A DNA stretch of 64,000 nt from positions 62,001 to 126,000 of the forward strand of contig CALJKV010000087.1 in NCBI GenBank assembly GCA_937974245.1. The letters are read 5' to 3'. The stretch's first letter is position 1, and every line of letters begins with the position of its first letter. This document shows positions 53,223-61,891 of this stretch, piece by piece. The DNA comes from an uncultured Chloroflexota bacterium (GTDB lineage: Bacteria; Chloroflexota; Anaerolineae; Aggregatilineales; Phototrophicaceae). A program made the translations under genes and the position numbers. The notes under the pieces are model-generated. The model saw nothing but the letters and a program-made list of their open reading frames with translations. It made no database searches and was not told the DNA's origin.

Positions 53223-55202
53223 ATGGTGGATAAGGGACCCGCTCCCATCAGGCAGCAAACCGATGAAGATATTCGCGCACTAGACCCGATGGAGCATGTC
53301 CGGCTGCGTCCCGGTATGTATGTAGGCGGTACAGATAGCAAAGCGCTCCATCACCTGGTATACGAAGTGGTTGATAATGCGATAGATGAAGCTCTAGCTG
53401 GTCGCTGTGATCATATCTGGGTGACACTTCATAACGATAATGTCGTATCTGTCCAGGACAATGGCGGTGGTATACCGGTTGGGGTCAATAAAGAAACGGG
53501 CCGTCCGACTTTAGAAGTCGTTATGACAGTCATCGGTGCAGGCGGGAAATTCGGAAGCGGCGCATACAAAGCCAGCGGTGGTTTACATGGTGTAGGTGTC
53601 TCGGCTGTGAACGCCCTTTCCGAACAGATGCGGACCACCGTGTTCCGTGATGGTCATGTATGGGAACAGTCTTACCAACGTGGGCGCGCATTAGATGATG
53701 TACATCGTGTCCGACCCATGGAAGCAAGTGAAATCGCCGGCACCATCCAGTTGTTTCGTCCCGATTTCAGCATTATGGAGCACAACGACTTTAGCTTTGC
53801 TGTGCTGGAGAAGCGCTTTCGAGAGATGGCTTTCGTCACGCGCCGCGTCACAATTACCCTACGCGATGAACGTGTGTACCCGATCCCCCACGAGACGACC
53901 TTCTACTTTGAAGGAGGTCTGCGCTCGTTTGTGCGGCATCTCAACTACAATCGCAAAGGCCTGCATGATCCAGTATATGCAGACCGGGAAGTGGAATTTA
54001 CGCCTGAAGATAAGTCGCCCTACACAATTGGCGTCGAAGTCGCCTTTCAATACACCGATTCGGCCACTGTAACTGAGTTGGCCTTTGCCAATACCATCAA
54101 CACACCCGATGGAGGCGCTCATCTCACCGGTTTGCGCTCGGCCATCACCAGTGTAATCAACCGCTTTGCGCGTAAAGCAGGGCTACTCAAAGAGAAGGAT
54201 GCAAATTTCTCTGGCACTGATACACTGGAAGGGCTGACAGCCATCGTCAGTGTCAAGCATCCTAATCCCTCTTTCGAAAGCCAGACGAAAGTCAAACTGA
54301 TTAACCCGGAAGTTCAGGGAGCAGTGTCACAAGTCGTCTCCGAGGCGTTCAACGAATTCCTGGAACTCAATCCCAGGGAAGCGCGCAGAATCATTGATAA
54401 GTGTATGACCAGCAAACGCGCCCGCGAAGCTGCCCGCAAAGCCCGTGACCTGGTTCGCACCGGCCCCAGTCTGCTGGAAAGCAGTACTCTGCCGGGCAAG
54501 CTGGCGGACTGCTCACAGCGCGGTGAAGGCGCGGAGATTTACATTGTAGAGGGAGACTCCGCCGGTGGTACAGCCAAACAAGGGCGTGACCGGCATTTCC
54601 AGGCCATCCTCCCCTTGCGTGGCAAAATCCTGAATACCGAACGCGCCCGCCTGGATAAAATCCTGGATAACAATGAAATCAAGGCATTGATTTCGGCACT
54701 TGGCACGGGAATCAGTGAGGATTTCAAGGTGGAAGGCCTACGTTATGGGCGAGTCATCATCATGACTGATGCCGATGTGGACGGAAGCCACATCCGCACA
54801 CTGCTCCTGACCTTCTTCTTCCGGCACATGCAGCCCCTTATCCAGGAGGGCCATCTCTATATCGCTCAGCCGCCGATCTATCAACTCAAAAATGGTAAAC
54901 AGGTCGAATACATCTATGCCGAAGCCGGGCTTTCCGAAGCCGATATCCTGACCAAAGCACTGAAGAAGTATAACAACCCCGATCGTATCGGCGTCCAGCG
55001 TTACAAAGGTCTTGGCGAGATGAATGCTGATCAGTTGTGGGATACGACCATGGATCCGGGGCAGCGCACCCTACTCCAGGTCACAATCGAAGACGGGGCA
55101 GAAGCCGATCGTATCTTCGACATGCTGATGGGCAGCAGTGTCCCCCCGCGGCGGCGTTTCATCCAGACCCATGCAAAGAACGTGCGCAACCTGGATATTT
55201 AA
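53223..55202 (+). CDS. gyrB: DNA gyrase subunit B
   Basis: GyrB is the ATPase subunit of the type IIA topoisomerase that introduces negative supercoils. The GHKL ATPase domain (VYEVVDNAIDEALAG, QDNGGGIPVG, GGLHGVGVSAVNALS), transducer, and Toprim domain (EGDSAGGTAKQGRDRHFQAILPLRGKILN; DADVDGSHIRTLLLTFFFR) are complete. The 659 residues match the shorter GyrB type without the proteobacterial insert. ParE cannot be fully excluded, but the length and QRYKGLGEMNADQLWDTTMDP fit GyrB. gyrA is not in the window. A terminator follows. Confidence 0.93.
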   Translation: MVDKGPAPIRQQTDEDIRALDPMEHVRLRPGMYVGGTDSKALHHLVYEVVDNAIDEALAGRCDHIWVTLHNDNVVSVQDNGGGIPVGVNKETGRPTLEVVMTVIGAGGKFGSGAYKASGGLHGVGVSAVNALSEQMRTTVFRDGHVWEQSYQRGRALDDVHRVRPMEASEIAGTIQLFRPDFSIMEHNDFSFAVLEKRFREMAFVTRRVTITLRDERVYPIPHETTFYFEGGLRSFVRHLNYNRKGLHDPVYADREVEFTPEDKSPYTIGVEVAFQYTDSATVTELAFANTINTPDGGAHLTGLRSAITSVINRFARKAGLLKEKDANFSGTDTLEGLTAIVSVKHPNPSFESQTKVKLINPEVQGAVSQVVSEAFNEFLELNPREARRIIDKCMTSKRAREAARKARDLVRTGPSLLESSTLPGKLADCSQRGEGAEIYIVEGDSAGGTAKQGRDRHFQAILPLRGKILNTERARLDKILDNNEIKALISALGTGISEDFKVEGLRYGRVIIMTDADVDGSHIRTLLLTFFFRHMQPLIQEGHLYIAQPPIYQLKNGKQVEYIYAEAGLSEADILTKALKKYNNPDRIGVQRYKGLGEMNADQLWDTTMDPGQRTLLQVTIEDGAEADRIFDMLMGSSVPPRRRFIQTHAKNVRNLDI

Positions 55203-55227
55203 GCAGCGGGTCCATTTTAAATGAATG

Positions 55228-55260
55228 CGAGGGGCTTTGAATAAGAGACCCTCGTTTTTT
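55228..55260 (+). terminator. Terminator after gyrB
   Basis: CGAGGG (55228-55233) and CCCTCG (55249-55254), with an inner CTT/AAG pairing, are followed by six T. Confidence 0.82.
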
Positions 55261-55269
55261 GTACCCGTT

Positions 55270-56301
55270 CTATCTATCTGCAAGCGGGATAACCAGCGCG
55301 GGATCAATTTGCGCCGTAAGGGAATCCCCAACTGCTGGAATGCCGGTGCCATTATGCGCAGATATTGTGAATGTGAGTTTCTCGCCAGTCACCAGTGCCA
55401 GCGCTAACTGGTATTCACGCCCGCTAAACACCCGCTCCACCACCACACCGGAAATCGTCAACCGTTCGGATGTGTCATTCACCAACGAAAGGCTATCAGG
55501 ATGTAGAAGAACAGCAGCGGGTTCACCGGGGACAGCGAACTCCCCCACTGCGGTTTCTACAATCCCCGCATGATGACTCATTACTGGCAACACGTTGTTC
55601 AATCCCAAAAAACGGCTCACAAAAACCGAGGCAGGATGGCGATAGATCACTTCTGGCGTGCCGATCTGTTGAATACGGCCTGCATTCATCACGGCGACAC
55701 GGTCAGCGATGGCGAAAGCCTCGCGCTGGTCATGCGTGACATAAATCGCAGTGACACCCGCCTGTTTAATAATTGTTCGGAGTTCGATCACCAATCGTTC
55801 CCGCAATTGCGCGTCCAGAGAACCCAGTGGTTCATCTAACATCAGCAGGCGTGGACTGGGCGCCAGACTTCGGGCTAACGCGACCCGCTGGCGTTCCCCT
55901 CCGGAAAGCCGTGTCACATCGCGTTCCTCAAACCCAGCCAGTCCGACTAAGGCCAAGACCTCACGCAGGCGTTCCTGTTGAAGAGGATGGGATATGCCGT
56001 GCATTCTCAGGCCAAAGGTGACGTTCCCGGCAACGTTGAGATGTGGGAATAGAGCGAAGTCCTGGAACATCAATCCGAAATCGCGGGCATGTACCGGCAC
56101 ATCCAGCACCGAATGACCATTTACGAGGACATCCCCCGCGTCCGGCTGTTCCAATCCGGCGATCACCCGTAAGAGCGAAGTTTTCCCGCAACCGCTTGCC
56201 CCCAGGAGACACAGAATTTCACCCTGGAAAATATCGAGGTCAATGCCCTGGAGAACGGGCTGGTGCTGATAAAAGAGGTTGATCTCCCGCACTGCCAGCA
56301 T
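55270..56301 (-). CDS. ABC transporter ATP-binding protein, thiamine/iron-type uptake
   Basis: A 343-residue ABC ATPase with Walker A GASGCGKTS (34-42), signature LSGGERQRVA, Walker B LLMLDEPL and H-loop YVTHDQ. A C-terminal TOBE-like domain (about 240-343) follows, as in CUT1/PotA and iron-type importers. It energises the permease encoded just upstream. Its ATG directly follows the permease stop (no gap). Because the operon is led by a TPP riboswitch, it is most likely a thiamine or thiamine-precursor importer. Confidence 0.9.
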   Translation of the reverse strand: MLAVREINLFYQHQPVLQGIDLDIFQGEILCLLGASGCGKTSLLRVIAGLEQPDAGDVLVNGHSVLDVPVHARDFGLMFQDFALFPHLNVAGNVTFGLRMHGISHPLQQERLREVLALVGLAGFEERDVTRLSGGERQRVALARSLAPSPRLLMLDEPLGSLDAQLRERLVIELRTIIKQAGVTAIYVTHDQREAFAIADRVAVMNAGRIQQIGTPEVIYRHPASVFVSRFLGLNNVLPVMSHHAGIVETAVGEFAVPGEPAAVLLHPDSLSLVNDTSERLTISGVVVERVFSGREYQLALALVTGEKLTFTISAHNGTGIPAVGDSLTAQIDPALVIPLADR

Positions 56302-58002
56302 CTAGAACTCTCCTATTCCCGCCGTCCGCAAGCGTTCAATGAACACGAAGCCGACAGCGGAAACTATCATCAGGATTACGCTTAACGCTAAAGCCTGCCC
56401 GTAGTTAGCAGCCCCAGGTTGACTTAGCAGACGGAAAATCGCCACTGGGATCGTCGGCGTATCGGGGCGAACGACGAACAGAGACGCGCCAAACTCCCCC
56501 ATGCTCACGGTGAAGGCGAAGGTCGCGCCCACCGCCAGCCCTCTGCTGATAAGTGGCAGGTCAATCCAACGCCAGACCCGCCAGGGGGACGCTCCCAGGA
56601 CGCTCGCTGCCTCCTGAACTGTTGGCGGGATAGCCCGCAAAGCAGGCAGTACACTCCGCACCACAAATGGCATAGCAACCAGCGTATGTGCCAGCGGAAT
56701 CAGCAGGGGTGAAGCACGCAGATTCAAGGGGGGGGAGTCCAGCGCAATGATGAAACCGAACCCGAGCGTCACCGCGCTGGCGGCCAGCGGGAGCATAAAC
56801 AACGGATCGAGCCAGCGTACCAGGGGCAGGTTCCGCCGGGAGAGCAGGTAAGCTGTAATCAGGCCGAGGGTAAGCGCCAACAGAGTCGTGATCCCGGCGA
56901 AGACCAAAGAGTTGGAGATGGCCTGTGCCGGGGGAACAAATAGAAGCGACTGGCGGGTATTGACTGTCAACCGCTGGTAATAAGCGAGCGTCCAGCCCGA
57001 ATCCCCAGCGGTGAAGGAGCGAATGACCAGTGCCAGCAGTGGAGCGAACAATAATACTACCATCATCACCAGATTCAGCCCAATCATCAGTTTTGCCCTC
57101 CGGCTACGGGGCGGAAGGGCAACATACTCGGCGCGCTGAATATCGGTGGTGATCCGTTTTTGCAGGCGTGTATAGACAACCATGAGCGCAAACATGAAGA
57201 CAATCTGTACCAGCGCCAACGCCCCGGCAACCGGCAGATTAAACAGGCCAGTCGCCTGCCGGTAGATTTCAACTTCCAGAGTGGCGAAACGCGGGCCGCC
57301 CAGGATCAGCACGACGCCAAAACTGGTGAAAGTAAAAATGAACACGAGCATAGCCGCCGCCAGCACCGCCGGGCGTAAAAGAGGCAGGCGAATCGTCCAC
57401 CATAAACGCCATCCGTGTGCCCCCAGTACCCGGGCGGCTTCCTCCATGCGCGGATTCTGGTTCGCCCAATACCCACTGATGAGGCGCAGGGCCACAGCGT
57501 AGTTGTAAAACACATGCACAATCAGGATGATCGCCAATGTGCGATCCAACTGAACTGGAGGGGTATCCAGCGAAAAGAGGGACATCAGACCGGTATTGAG
57601 CAGTCCACGTGGGCCAATCAGGGCGGAGAAAGCCGCGGCCACTACGACTGTCGGCAGAACAAACGGCAGAGTCGCCAGCGCCATGAGCAGGGATTTGCCG
57701 GGAAACTGGTAGCGCACAAAGATGTAGGCACCGGGCAGCGCCAGCCCAATGGTGAGCAAAGTCGAAAGGAGCGCCTGTACAGTGGTGAACACCAGCGTAT
57801 CCCGGTAATACGACGAAGTAATCAGCGCCGTAAACGCGCCGAGGTTCAGCTGGCCTTCCGGCGCGAGGCTCACTCCCAGAATTGAGATGAGCGGGTAGAA
57901 GAAAAAGACGGCCAGGAAAACCAACGGTACGAGCAAAAGCCCGTACCGCAGATTCACCAGTCGGGTTAACGGAGAACGACTTCGGTCCACGCCTGTATCC
58001 AT
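56302..58002 (-). CDS. ABC transporter permease, two-domain ThiP/FbpB-like
   Basis: About twelve membrane helices in two homologous halves, each with the importer EAA loop (EEAARVLGAHGWRLWWTIRLPLLRP in the first, QEAASVLGASPWRVWRWIDLPLISR in the second). This is the fused-permease layout of ThiP and iron-type importers. The ATG at 58002 overlaps the substrate-binding protein gene by 37 bases; a GTG at 57957 is a possible alternative. It couples to the ATPase that follows without a gap. Confidence 0.9.
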   Translation of the reverse strand: MDTGVDRSRSPLTRLVNLRYGLLLVPLVFLAVFFFYPLISILGVSLAPEGQLNLGAFTALITSSYYRDTLVFTTVQALLSTLLTIGLALPGAYIFVRYQFPGKSLLMALATLPFVLPTVVVAAAFSALIGPRGLLNTGLMSLFSLDTPPVQLDRTLAIILIVHVFYNYAVALRLISGYWANQNPRMEEAARVLGAHGWRLWWTIRLPLLRPAVLAAAMLVFIFTFTSFGVVLILGGPRFATLEVEIYRQATGLFNLPVAGALALVQIVFMFALMVVYTRLQKRITTDIQRAEYVALPPRSRRAKLMIGLNLVMMVVLLFAPLLALVIRSFTAGDSGWTLAYYQRLTVNTRQSLLFVPPAQAISNSLVFAGITTLLALTLGLITAYLLSRRNLPLVRWLDPLFMLPLAASAVTLGFGFIIALDSPPLNLRASPLLIPLAHTLVAMPFVVRSVLPALRAIPPTVQEAASVLGASPWRVWRWIDLPLISRGLAVGATFAFTVSMGEFGASLFVVRPDTPTIPVAIFRLLSQPGAANYGQALALSVILMIVSAVGFVFIERLRTAGIGEF

Positions 58003-59012
58003 TCTTCACGGGAAGAGTCTATCTCGGCACTATCGAAAACTACCGGGTTTTCAGGGATAGACGCGAACTGCGCGAACTCCTCCGGCAGTTCCGCCTGAGT
58101 ATTCACCGGGAAGACGTACATCTGGAAGGGCATATCTTCCTGGAAAGACACACTAAGCATGAAGTCAATAAACTGCTGGGCGGCTTCTTGATGCTGTGTC
58201 CCGGCGAGGATGCCGACAAATTCGATCTGCCGGAAACACATCCCATCGGCCACGATGCTCCCGGTGGAAGGCAGACCGGTTTCGGCGTCTACGGTGAAGG
58301 GCGGGCTACTGGCATAGCTGACGACCAACGGGCGCGTGCCGTCTCCCCCACCGGCGGTGAACTGCCCAAAATATGCGTCCGACCAATCATCGGAAACATA
58401 GACCTCGTTGGCGACGAGGTCGCGCCAGTAATCGAGGTAGGTGTAGTCGCCTTCGTGCCCGAACTGGTCAATGGTCGCCAGGAGGAAAGCCAGCCCAGGT
58501 GAAGAAGTCGCCGGGTTTTCGACCACGAGCAGACTCTTGTAGGCCGGGTCGGCCAGATCGAGCAGGCTTTCCGGCAAAGAAAGGTCATTCTCTTCAAAAT
58601 AGGCTACATCGTAATTCAGGCAGACATCCCCGTAATCCACCGGAGTCACCCGGTAATCGGGGTCAAGCTGGAATTCCTCCGGCACGTCGGCGAGGAGAGG
58701 CGATTCATACGGGCTAAACAGTCCGGCATCCAGGGCGCGACTGAGGAACGTGTTATCTACCCCGTAGAGGACATCGCCTAACGGGTTATCTTTTGTCAAA
58801 ACGGCCTGATTGACCATCGTCCCAGCATCACCGGAGCGGAGAATCTGCACAACGATGTTATGTTCGGCCTCGAACTGGGCGAGCAGGTCTTCGGTGACAC
58901 TGAAACTATCGTGGGTGACGACGATGAGCGTTACCGGCTCATCCTGGGCATAGGCCGGGACGCCGAGGACAAAAGCGATCACAACGACCCATATCATCCG
59001 GCGAAAGTGCAT
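57966..59012 (-). CDS. Thiamine-type ABC transporter substrate-binding protein (ThiB-like)
   Basis: A periplasmic-type binding protein. The ATG at 59012 has AAGGAG seven bases before it; the longer frame from 59036 is not needed. The signal peptide ends around VPAYAQ. The mature part resembles ThiB (VTHDSFSVTEDLLAQFEAEHNIVVQILRSGDAGTMVNQAVL, YGVDNTFLSRALDAGLF, VTPVDYGDVCLNYD). It should capture thiamine, its phosphates or a pyrimidine precursor. First gene of the binding protein-permease-ATPase operon, directly behind the TPP riboswitch and its terminator. Confidence 0.92.
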   Translation of the reverse strand: MHFRRMIWVVVIAFVLGVPAYAQDEPVTLIVVTHDSFSVTEDLLAQFEAEHNIVVQILRSGDAGTMVNQAVLTKDNPLGDVLYGVDNTFLSRALDAGLFSPYESPLLADVPEEFQLDPDYRVTPVDYGDVCLNYDVAYFEENDLSLPESLLDLADPAYKSLLVVENPATSSPGLAFLLATIDQFGHEGDYTYLDYWRDLVANEVYVSDDWSDAYFGQFTAGGGDGTRPLVVSYASSPPFTVDAETGLPSTGSIVADGMCFRQIEFVGILAGTQHQEAAQQFIDFMLSVSFQEDMPFQMYVFPVNTQAELPEEFAQFASIPENPVVFDSAEIDSSREEWIQAWTEVVLR

Positions 59013-59102
59013 GGTGAAACTCCTTTCATAAGGCATTCAAGCGCGTAACGGTTTTGAGAGGGCCAGGCAGTGTCTTGCCACAACATTTCGTACCAAGAGA
59101 AC

Positions 59103-59134
59103 AAAAACACCCCTGCGTTGTTCCCGTAGGGGTG
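59103..59134 (-). terminator. Riboswitch-controlled terminator
   Basis: On the minus strand CACCCCT (59134-59128) and AGGGGTG (59114-59108) form a 7-bp stem with 13-nt loop and a run of five T. It lies between the TPP aptamer and the thiB-like gene, so ligand binding should favour this terminator. Confidence 0.85.
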
Positions 59135-59153
59135 ATTGATGATGTGCCGTAAA

Positions 59154-59246
59154 ACACTCCCTACGCCGGTATGACCCGGATCAGGTTAAGGGTCGGCGCG
59201 GCTTTACGCGCCCTCTCAGCCCGCTTGCGCGGACTCCCCTGGTCTG
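59154..59246 (-). promoter_or_regulatory. TPP riboswitch (THI element)
   Basis: On the minus strand the conserved pieces appear in order: GGGGAGTCC, GGGCTGAGAGGG, ACCCTTAACCTGATCCGGGT, and ATACCGGCGTAGGGAGT. These match the thiamine pyrophosphate aptamer, with a variable P3 arm of GCGCG/CGCGC. A TATACT at 59272-59267 with a weak -35 may be the promoter. High TPP should lower expression of the importer genes downstream through the terminator at 59103-59134. Confidence 0.96.
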
Positions 59247-59321
59247 AGGTATGTGATTGTGGATTCAGTATATCATGGATGGGAGGGAAAATACAGTACT
59301 GAGTCGAAAGGGCAGTGGAAA

Positions 59322-59349
59322 GCACTGAGTCTTGAGTGCTGAGTCTTGA
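59322..59349 (+). repeat. Two-unit 14-bp tandem repeat
   Basis: The 14-base unit G(C/T)(A/G)CTGAGTCTTGA occurs twice in direct contact (59322-59335 and 59336-59349), with further partial CTGAGT and GCCGAGTGG echoes on both sides. Confidence 0.65.
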
Positions 59350-59409
59350 GAAAAAGAAGTAAAAAGTGCCGAGTGGAAAGTGGGAAAACGGTAGTGTAAA
59401 AGTGAGGGA

Positions 59410-59540
59410 TTGCAGCAATTTCAAAATTGCTGCAAGTGCCGCAAAATGCCCCTTCTGCCAGTATTTTGAGGGGAAAATGGCGGGGCATTGCTTGCTGCAA
59501 TTCTGGATAGGTTGCTGCAAGGACGGTTCATTTGCTGCAA
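59410..59540. repeat. Array of TTGC(A/T)GCAA dyads
   Basis: Five copies of a 9-bp dyad-symmetric word occur in 131 bases: TTGCAGCAA at 59410, and TTGCTGCAA at 59427, 59492, 59512 and 59532. The first two form a perfect 12-bp inverted repeat TTGCAGCAATTT/AAATTGCTGCAA with a CA centre. The last three are spaced exactly 20 bases apart, about two helical turns. The array lies 140-270 bases upstream of the thiamine importer promoter region. It looks like a multi-site protein target, but coincidence of repeat expansion is possible. Confidence 0.6.
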
Positions 59541-59677
59541 AATCGTGTGGTTGGTGGGTTGAGGATTGAGGAATGTTGGATTATTTTTCATGGGAGAACC
59601 CTCTATTTGTTGTTCGCGGGCGAGGCACCCTCGGCACTGCAAATGCAAGTTGGTGGGTGGCCGTATGTTTTCAACGC

Positions 59678-59697
59678 GGGCGTGCTGTAGCACGCCC
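59678..59697. repeat. Short palindrome, family member 1
   Basis: GGGCGTGC-TGTA-GCACGCCC (8-bp arms, 4-base centre), directly followed by CTACA. It resembles the palindrome at 60073-60092. Confidence 0.6.
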
Positions 59698-59698
59698 C

Positions 59699-59810
59699 TA
59701 CACATCCCAAGATGGCTTTCAAGGCTTCACTTAAGGTGCTTGTAGCGTAGCACAAACCGCACCGGAGATGGTGAACAAATGCTCGAATCTTTGTTCAAAC
59801 ATTTGTTCAG
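59699..59810 (+). repeat. Long direct repeat, copy 1
   Basis: This 112-base unit is repeated at 60182-60304. It contains GTGCT-N8-AGCAC and a GAACAAATG/CATTTGTTC inverted repeat (9 bp). Most bases match the second copy; the differences are scattered substitutions plus a 12-base gap near the start. Confidence 0.8.
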
Positions 59811-60072
59811 TTTGGCCCCTGGCTATTAGCCACTGGCTACTGGCTGGTGGGACGAAGGGGGAATAGCTGGTTAGCCAGTTAGCTGATTAGCCTGAGGCGT
59901 ATTCACCAGGAGAGGGCGTATTTCAAATTTGTGCGATTTTAGCCGCCAGGGGATGAAATCCCTATACATTACCCATATCTCATCCTGGTCGCCGCCGGAG
60001 GCTGGAAGCTAATGGGTTGTAAGCCCCTTGATGCGTTTCAAGGAATTGGCACGGTGTTGTGGTTTGGGGGGC

Positions 60073-60092
60073 GGGCACGATTTATCGTGCCC
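60073..60092. repeat. Short palindrome, family member 2
   Basis: GGGCACGA-TTTA-TCGTGCCC (8-bp arms, 4-base centre), again followed by CTACA. Same size and flank as the palindrome at 59678. Confidence 0.6.
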
Positions 60093-60181
60093 CTACATGC
60101 CATCATTTTAGGGCGATTCTATAGGCACCTGCCCCCTGGTTTATCTCCGTGTTTAATTGTACAACTAAATCAGAACGCTCC

Positions 60182-60304
60182 TACGCATCCCAACTATTTT
60201 GTGAGATGACTTTCAAAACTTCACTTAAGGTGCTTGTAGCGTAGCACAAAACGCGCTGGAGATGGTGAATAAATGCTCGAATTTTTGTTCAAACATTTGT
60301 TCAG
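60182..60304 (+). repeat. Long direct repeat, copy 2
   Basis: Second copy of the unit at 59699-59810, with an extra 12 bases after CATCCCA. The terminal inverted repeat reads GAATAAATG/CATTTGTTC, so one C is replaced by T, which would still pair as a wobble in RNA. It ends ten bases before the stop codon of the gene at 60315. Confidence 0.8.
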
Positions 60305-60314
60305 GGTAGTCCAT

Positions 60315-60893
60315 CTAGTCAGGCCTGATTGGGTTGCTACACCACAAACTCAACACATATTCAACGGCTTCGTATAAAGTGGGGGCAGACTGCCGAAGTG
60401 AAGCGGATGCCTCGTCATAGATACCCCATTGATTTTGCTCACGCGCCCAACGCAGAATTAGCGCATCCCGGCGATCCTCAAATACCGCAGCGCTCAGATT
60501 AACCATAAAATCGTAAGCGTCGGCAACTTCCTTCACTTTAGCAGGAAACACCCGGATGTCGGTATCGGTAATGAGTTCGGCAGCCAGGCCGTTTATTTGT
60601 AATGTCCAGATGGCCTTCTCGATAGATACAGATTGTTCAGTGCGTTGAGATCGAAGGCGGAAAAAGTCGGCAATTGCGCCAATAATGGTTTCGATTTGTT
60701 CGGATCGTCTGATTGCCATAAGGAGTTGTCCTGCTCCAAACGTTGCCAACCACTTCTTGTCTTCTTTGTAGATTCCAAAAAGAACCTGGATGTTACCTTT
60801 CTCATCTCGCTCCGCCGCAACTATATTTTCACCCAATATCCTAGCCTCAAAACTGAGTTGTTCAAGCTGCTGGGCGGCTTCCTGTAGATTCAT
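60315..60893 (-). CDS. Hypothetical protein of 192 residues
   Basis: A soluble mixed alpha/beta protein with no signal peptide or membrane helix (MNLQEAAQQLEQLSFEARILGENIVAAERDE at the N-terminus; a Trp/Tyr-rich C-terminus with YDEASASLRQSAPTLYEAVEYVL). No known motif is recognised. It follows the CoA-transferase gene by 22 bases on the same strand, so co-transcription is likely. It ends next to a long direct repeat. Confidence 0.7.
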   Translation of the reverse strand: MNLQEAAQQLEQLSFEARILGENIVAAERDEKGNIQVLFGIYKEDKKWLATFGAGQLLMAIRRSEQIETIIGAIADFFRLRSQRTEQSVSIEKAIWTLQINGLAAELITDTDIRVFPAKVKEVADAYDFMVNLSAAVFEDRRDALILRWAREQNQWGIYDEASASLRQSAPTLYEAVEYVLSLWCSNPIRPD

Positions 60894-60915
60894 ACTCTTT
60901 CCTGCGATACAAAAC

Positions 60916-61728
60916 TTAGCTTAATTGGGATCGCCCTTCAATGAAGGCGGTCAGGTAGTCGTCGAAGCGCCCGGCGTTGCAGGCATCGGTGTAGCGCAGA
61001 AATTCACCGCCCCCGACAGGATAATCGGGATAGCAGCTTGTCGGCCAGGCGCCGTTAGGAGCATGAACGATATAGGTCGCACCGGGTGCGGGAATCAGGG
61101 TGCTATCGAGTGACCGTTCGACACGATCCACCAGGCGTTCGACGGTGACAATGACCGTTTTTGCCAGGTACACCAGTTCAATGTCCACACCCACGTTGTT
61201 GTTGATCTTCACGTTACCGTGCGAATCGCCTTCCAGGCCATGCAGGATGGCGACATCACAATGGATAGCGGGGAAGGCCATAAGTTCCTCACCGCTATAA
61301 GGATCGGTAACGGTTTTGACATCGGGGCGGAGTTTGGGCAAATCGGTACCGATCCAGGCGCGGGACGGCATGAAGCCAACACCGGACATCCCGGCGCGGA
61401 TACCCATCGCCAGACTCGCCTCGGTTTCCTCCATAACGTGGAGCGAGCCATTCTGCGCGGCGGCGGTGAACATAGGCGCGAGACCGAAGGATTCCAGCCC
61501 AAAATAGACCGAGCGCACGGTGCGGACGCACCCTGCCCCGACCAGCAGATCGGACTCCAGGCTGGCGGTGAAGCACAGTAATGTGAGATCGCTGGGGCGC
61601 GGTTGGCGGCGCAGCAGTTCACGAACAAAGGCCATCGGACGACGGTAGACCGTCATGCCGCCGAGGGCGATGGTCTGCGCGTCCTGAACCAGTGCGGCGG
61701 CTTCAGGGAGGGAGAGAATGTTGGTCAT
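60916..61728 (-). CDS. CoA-transferase alpha subunit, GctA-like, without visible partner
   Basis: A 270-residue family I CoA-transferase subunit (LGGMTVYRRPMAFVRELLRR, GFMPSRAWIGTDLPKLRPDVKTVTDPYSGEELMAFPAI, GDSHGNVKI). It resembles the alpha subunit of glutaconate- or 3-oxoacid-type transferases; in these enzymes the catalytic Glu is carried by the beta subunit. No beta subunit is encoded on either side in this window, which is unusual as the pair is normally adjacent. It may act with a partner elsewhere, or have another role. Confidence 0.85.
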   Translation of the reverse strand: MTNILSLPEAAALVQDAQTIALGGMTVYRRPMAFVRELLRRQPRPSDLTLLCFTASLESDLLVGAGCVRTVRSVYFGLESFGLAPMFTAAAQNGSLHVMEETEASLAMGIRAGMSGVGFMPSRAWIGTDLPKLRPDVKTVTDPYSGEELMAFPAIHCDVAILHGLEGDSHGNVKINNNVGVDIELVYLAKTVIVTVERLVDRVERSLDSTLIPAPGATYIVHAPNGAWPTSCYPDYPVGGGEFLRYTDACNAGRFDDYLTAFIEGRSQLS

Positions 61729-61891
61729 GTAGCATTACCTTCGATGTGCAAGCCTTGGATCAGAAATAAACACCACCAAGCAGGTATCAAAGAACTCCAA
61801 TTTTATCCTTGCAGGACTTGCGTCGTTAGCCAGCAAACGAGCGACCCAGGCTCGACTATGGTTTCTCTCTCCGGCGCGTAATTCATATTAC

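Larger units (their letters stand above)
59253..60314. other. Gene-free repeat-rich interval
   Basis: About 1 kb between the thiamine importer leader and the next gene holds no credible coding sequence. Instead it contains short tandem repeats (59322-59349), a 12-bp palindrome and iterated TTGCTGCAA dyads (59410-59540), two related small palindromes ending CCCCTACA, low-complexity TTAGC-rich sequence (about 59820-59900), and two copies of a 110-120 bp direct repeat. ORFs here are short and change frame among repeats. Confidence 0.7.

Noticed and set aside
59161..59520. 119-codon minus-strand ORF over the TPP aptamer
   Set aside because: It runs through the conserved riboswitch and tandem repeats; the peptide contains repeat-derived text (LSTQDSVLSTALSTQ) and no domain.
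59410..59540. CRISPR array
   Set aside because: The repeats are only 9 bases, symmetric, and the intervals are 8-56 bases and not spacer-like; no cas genes are in the window.
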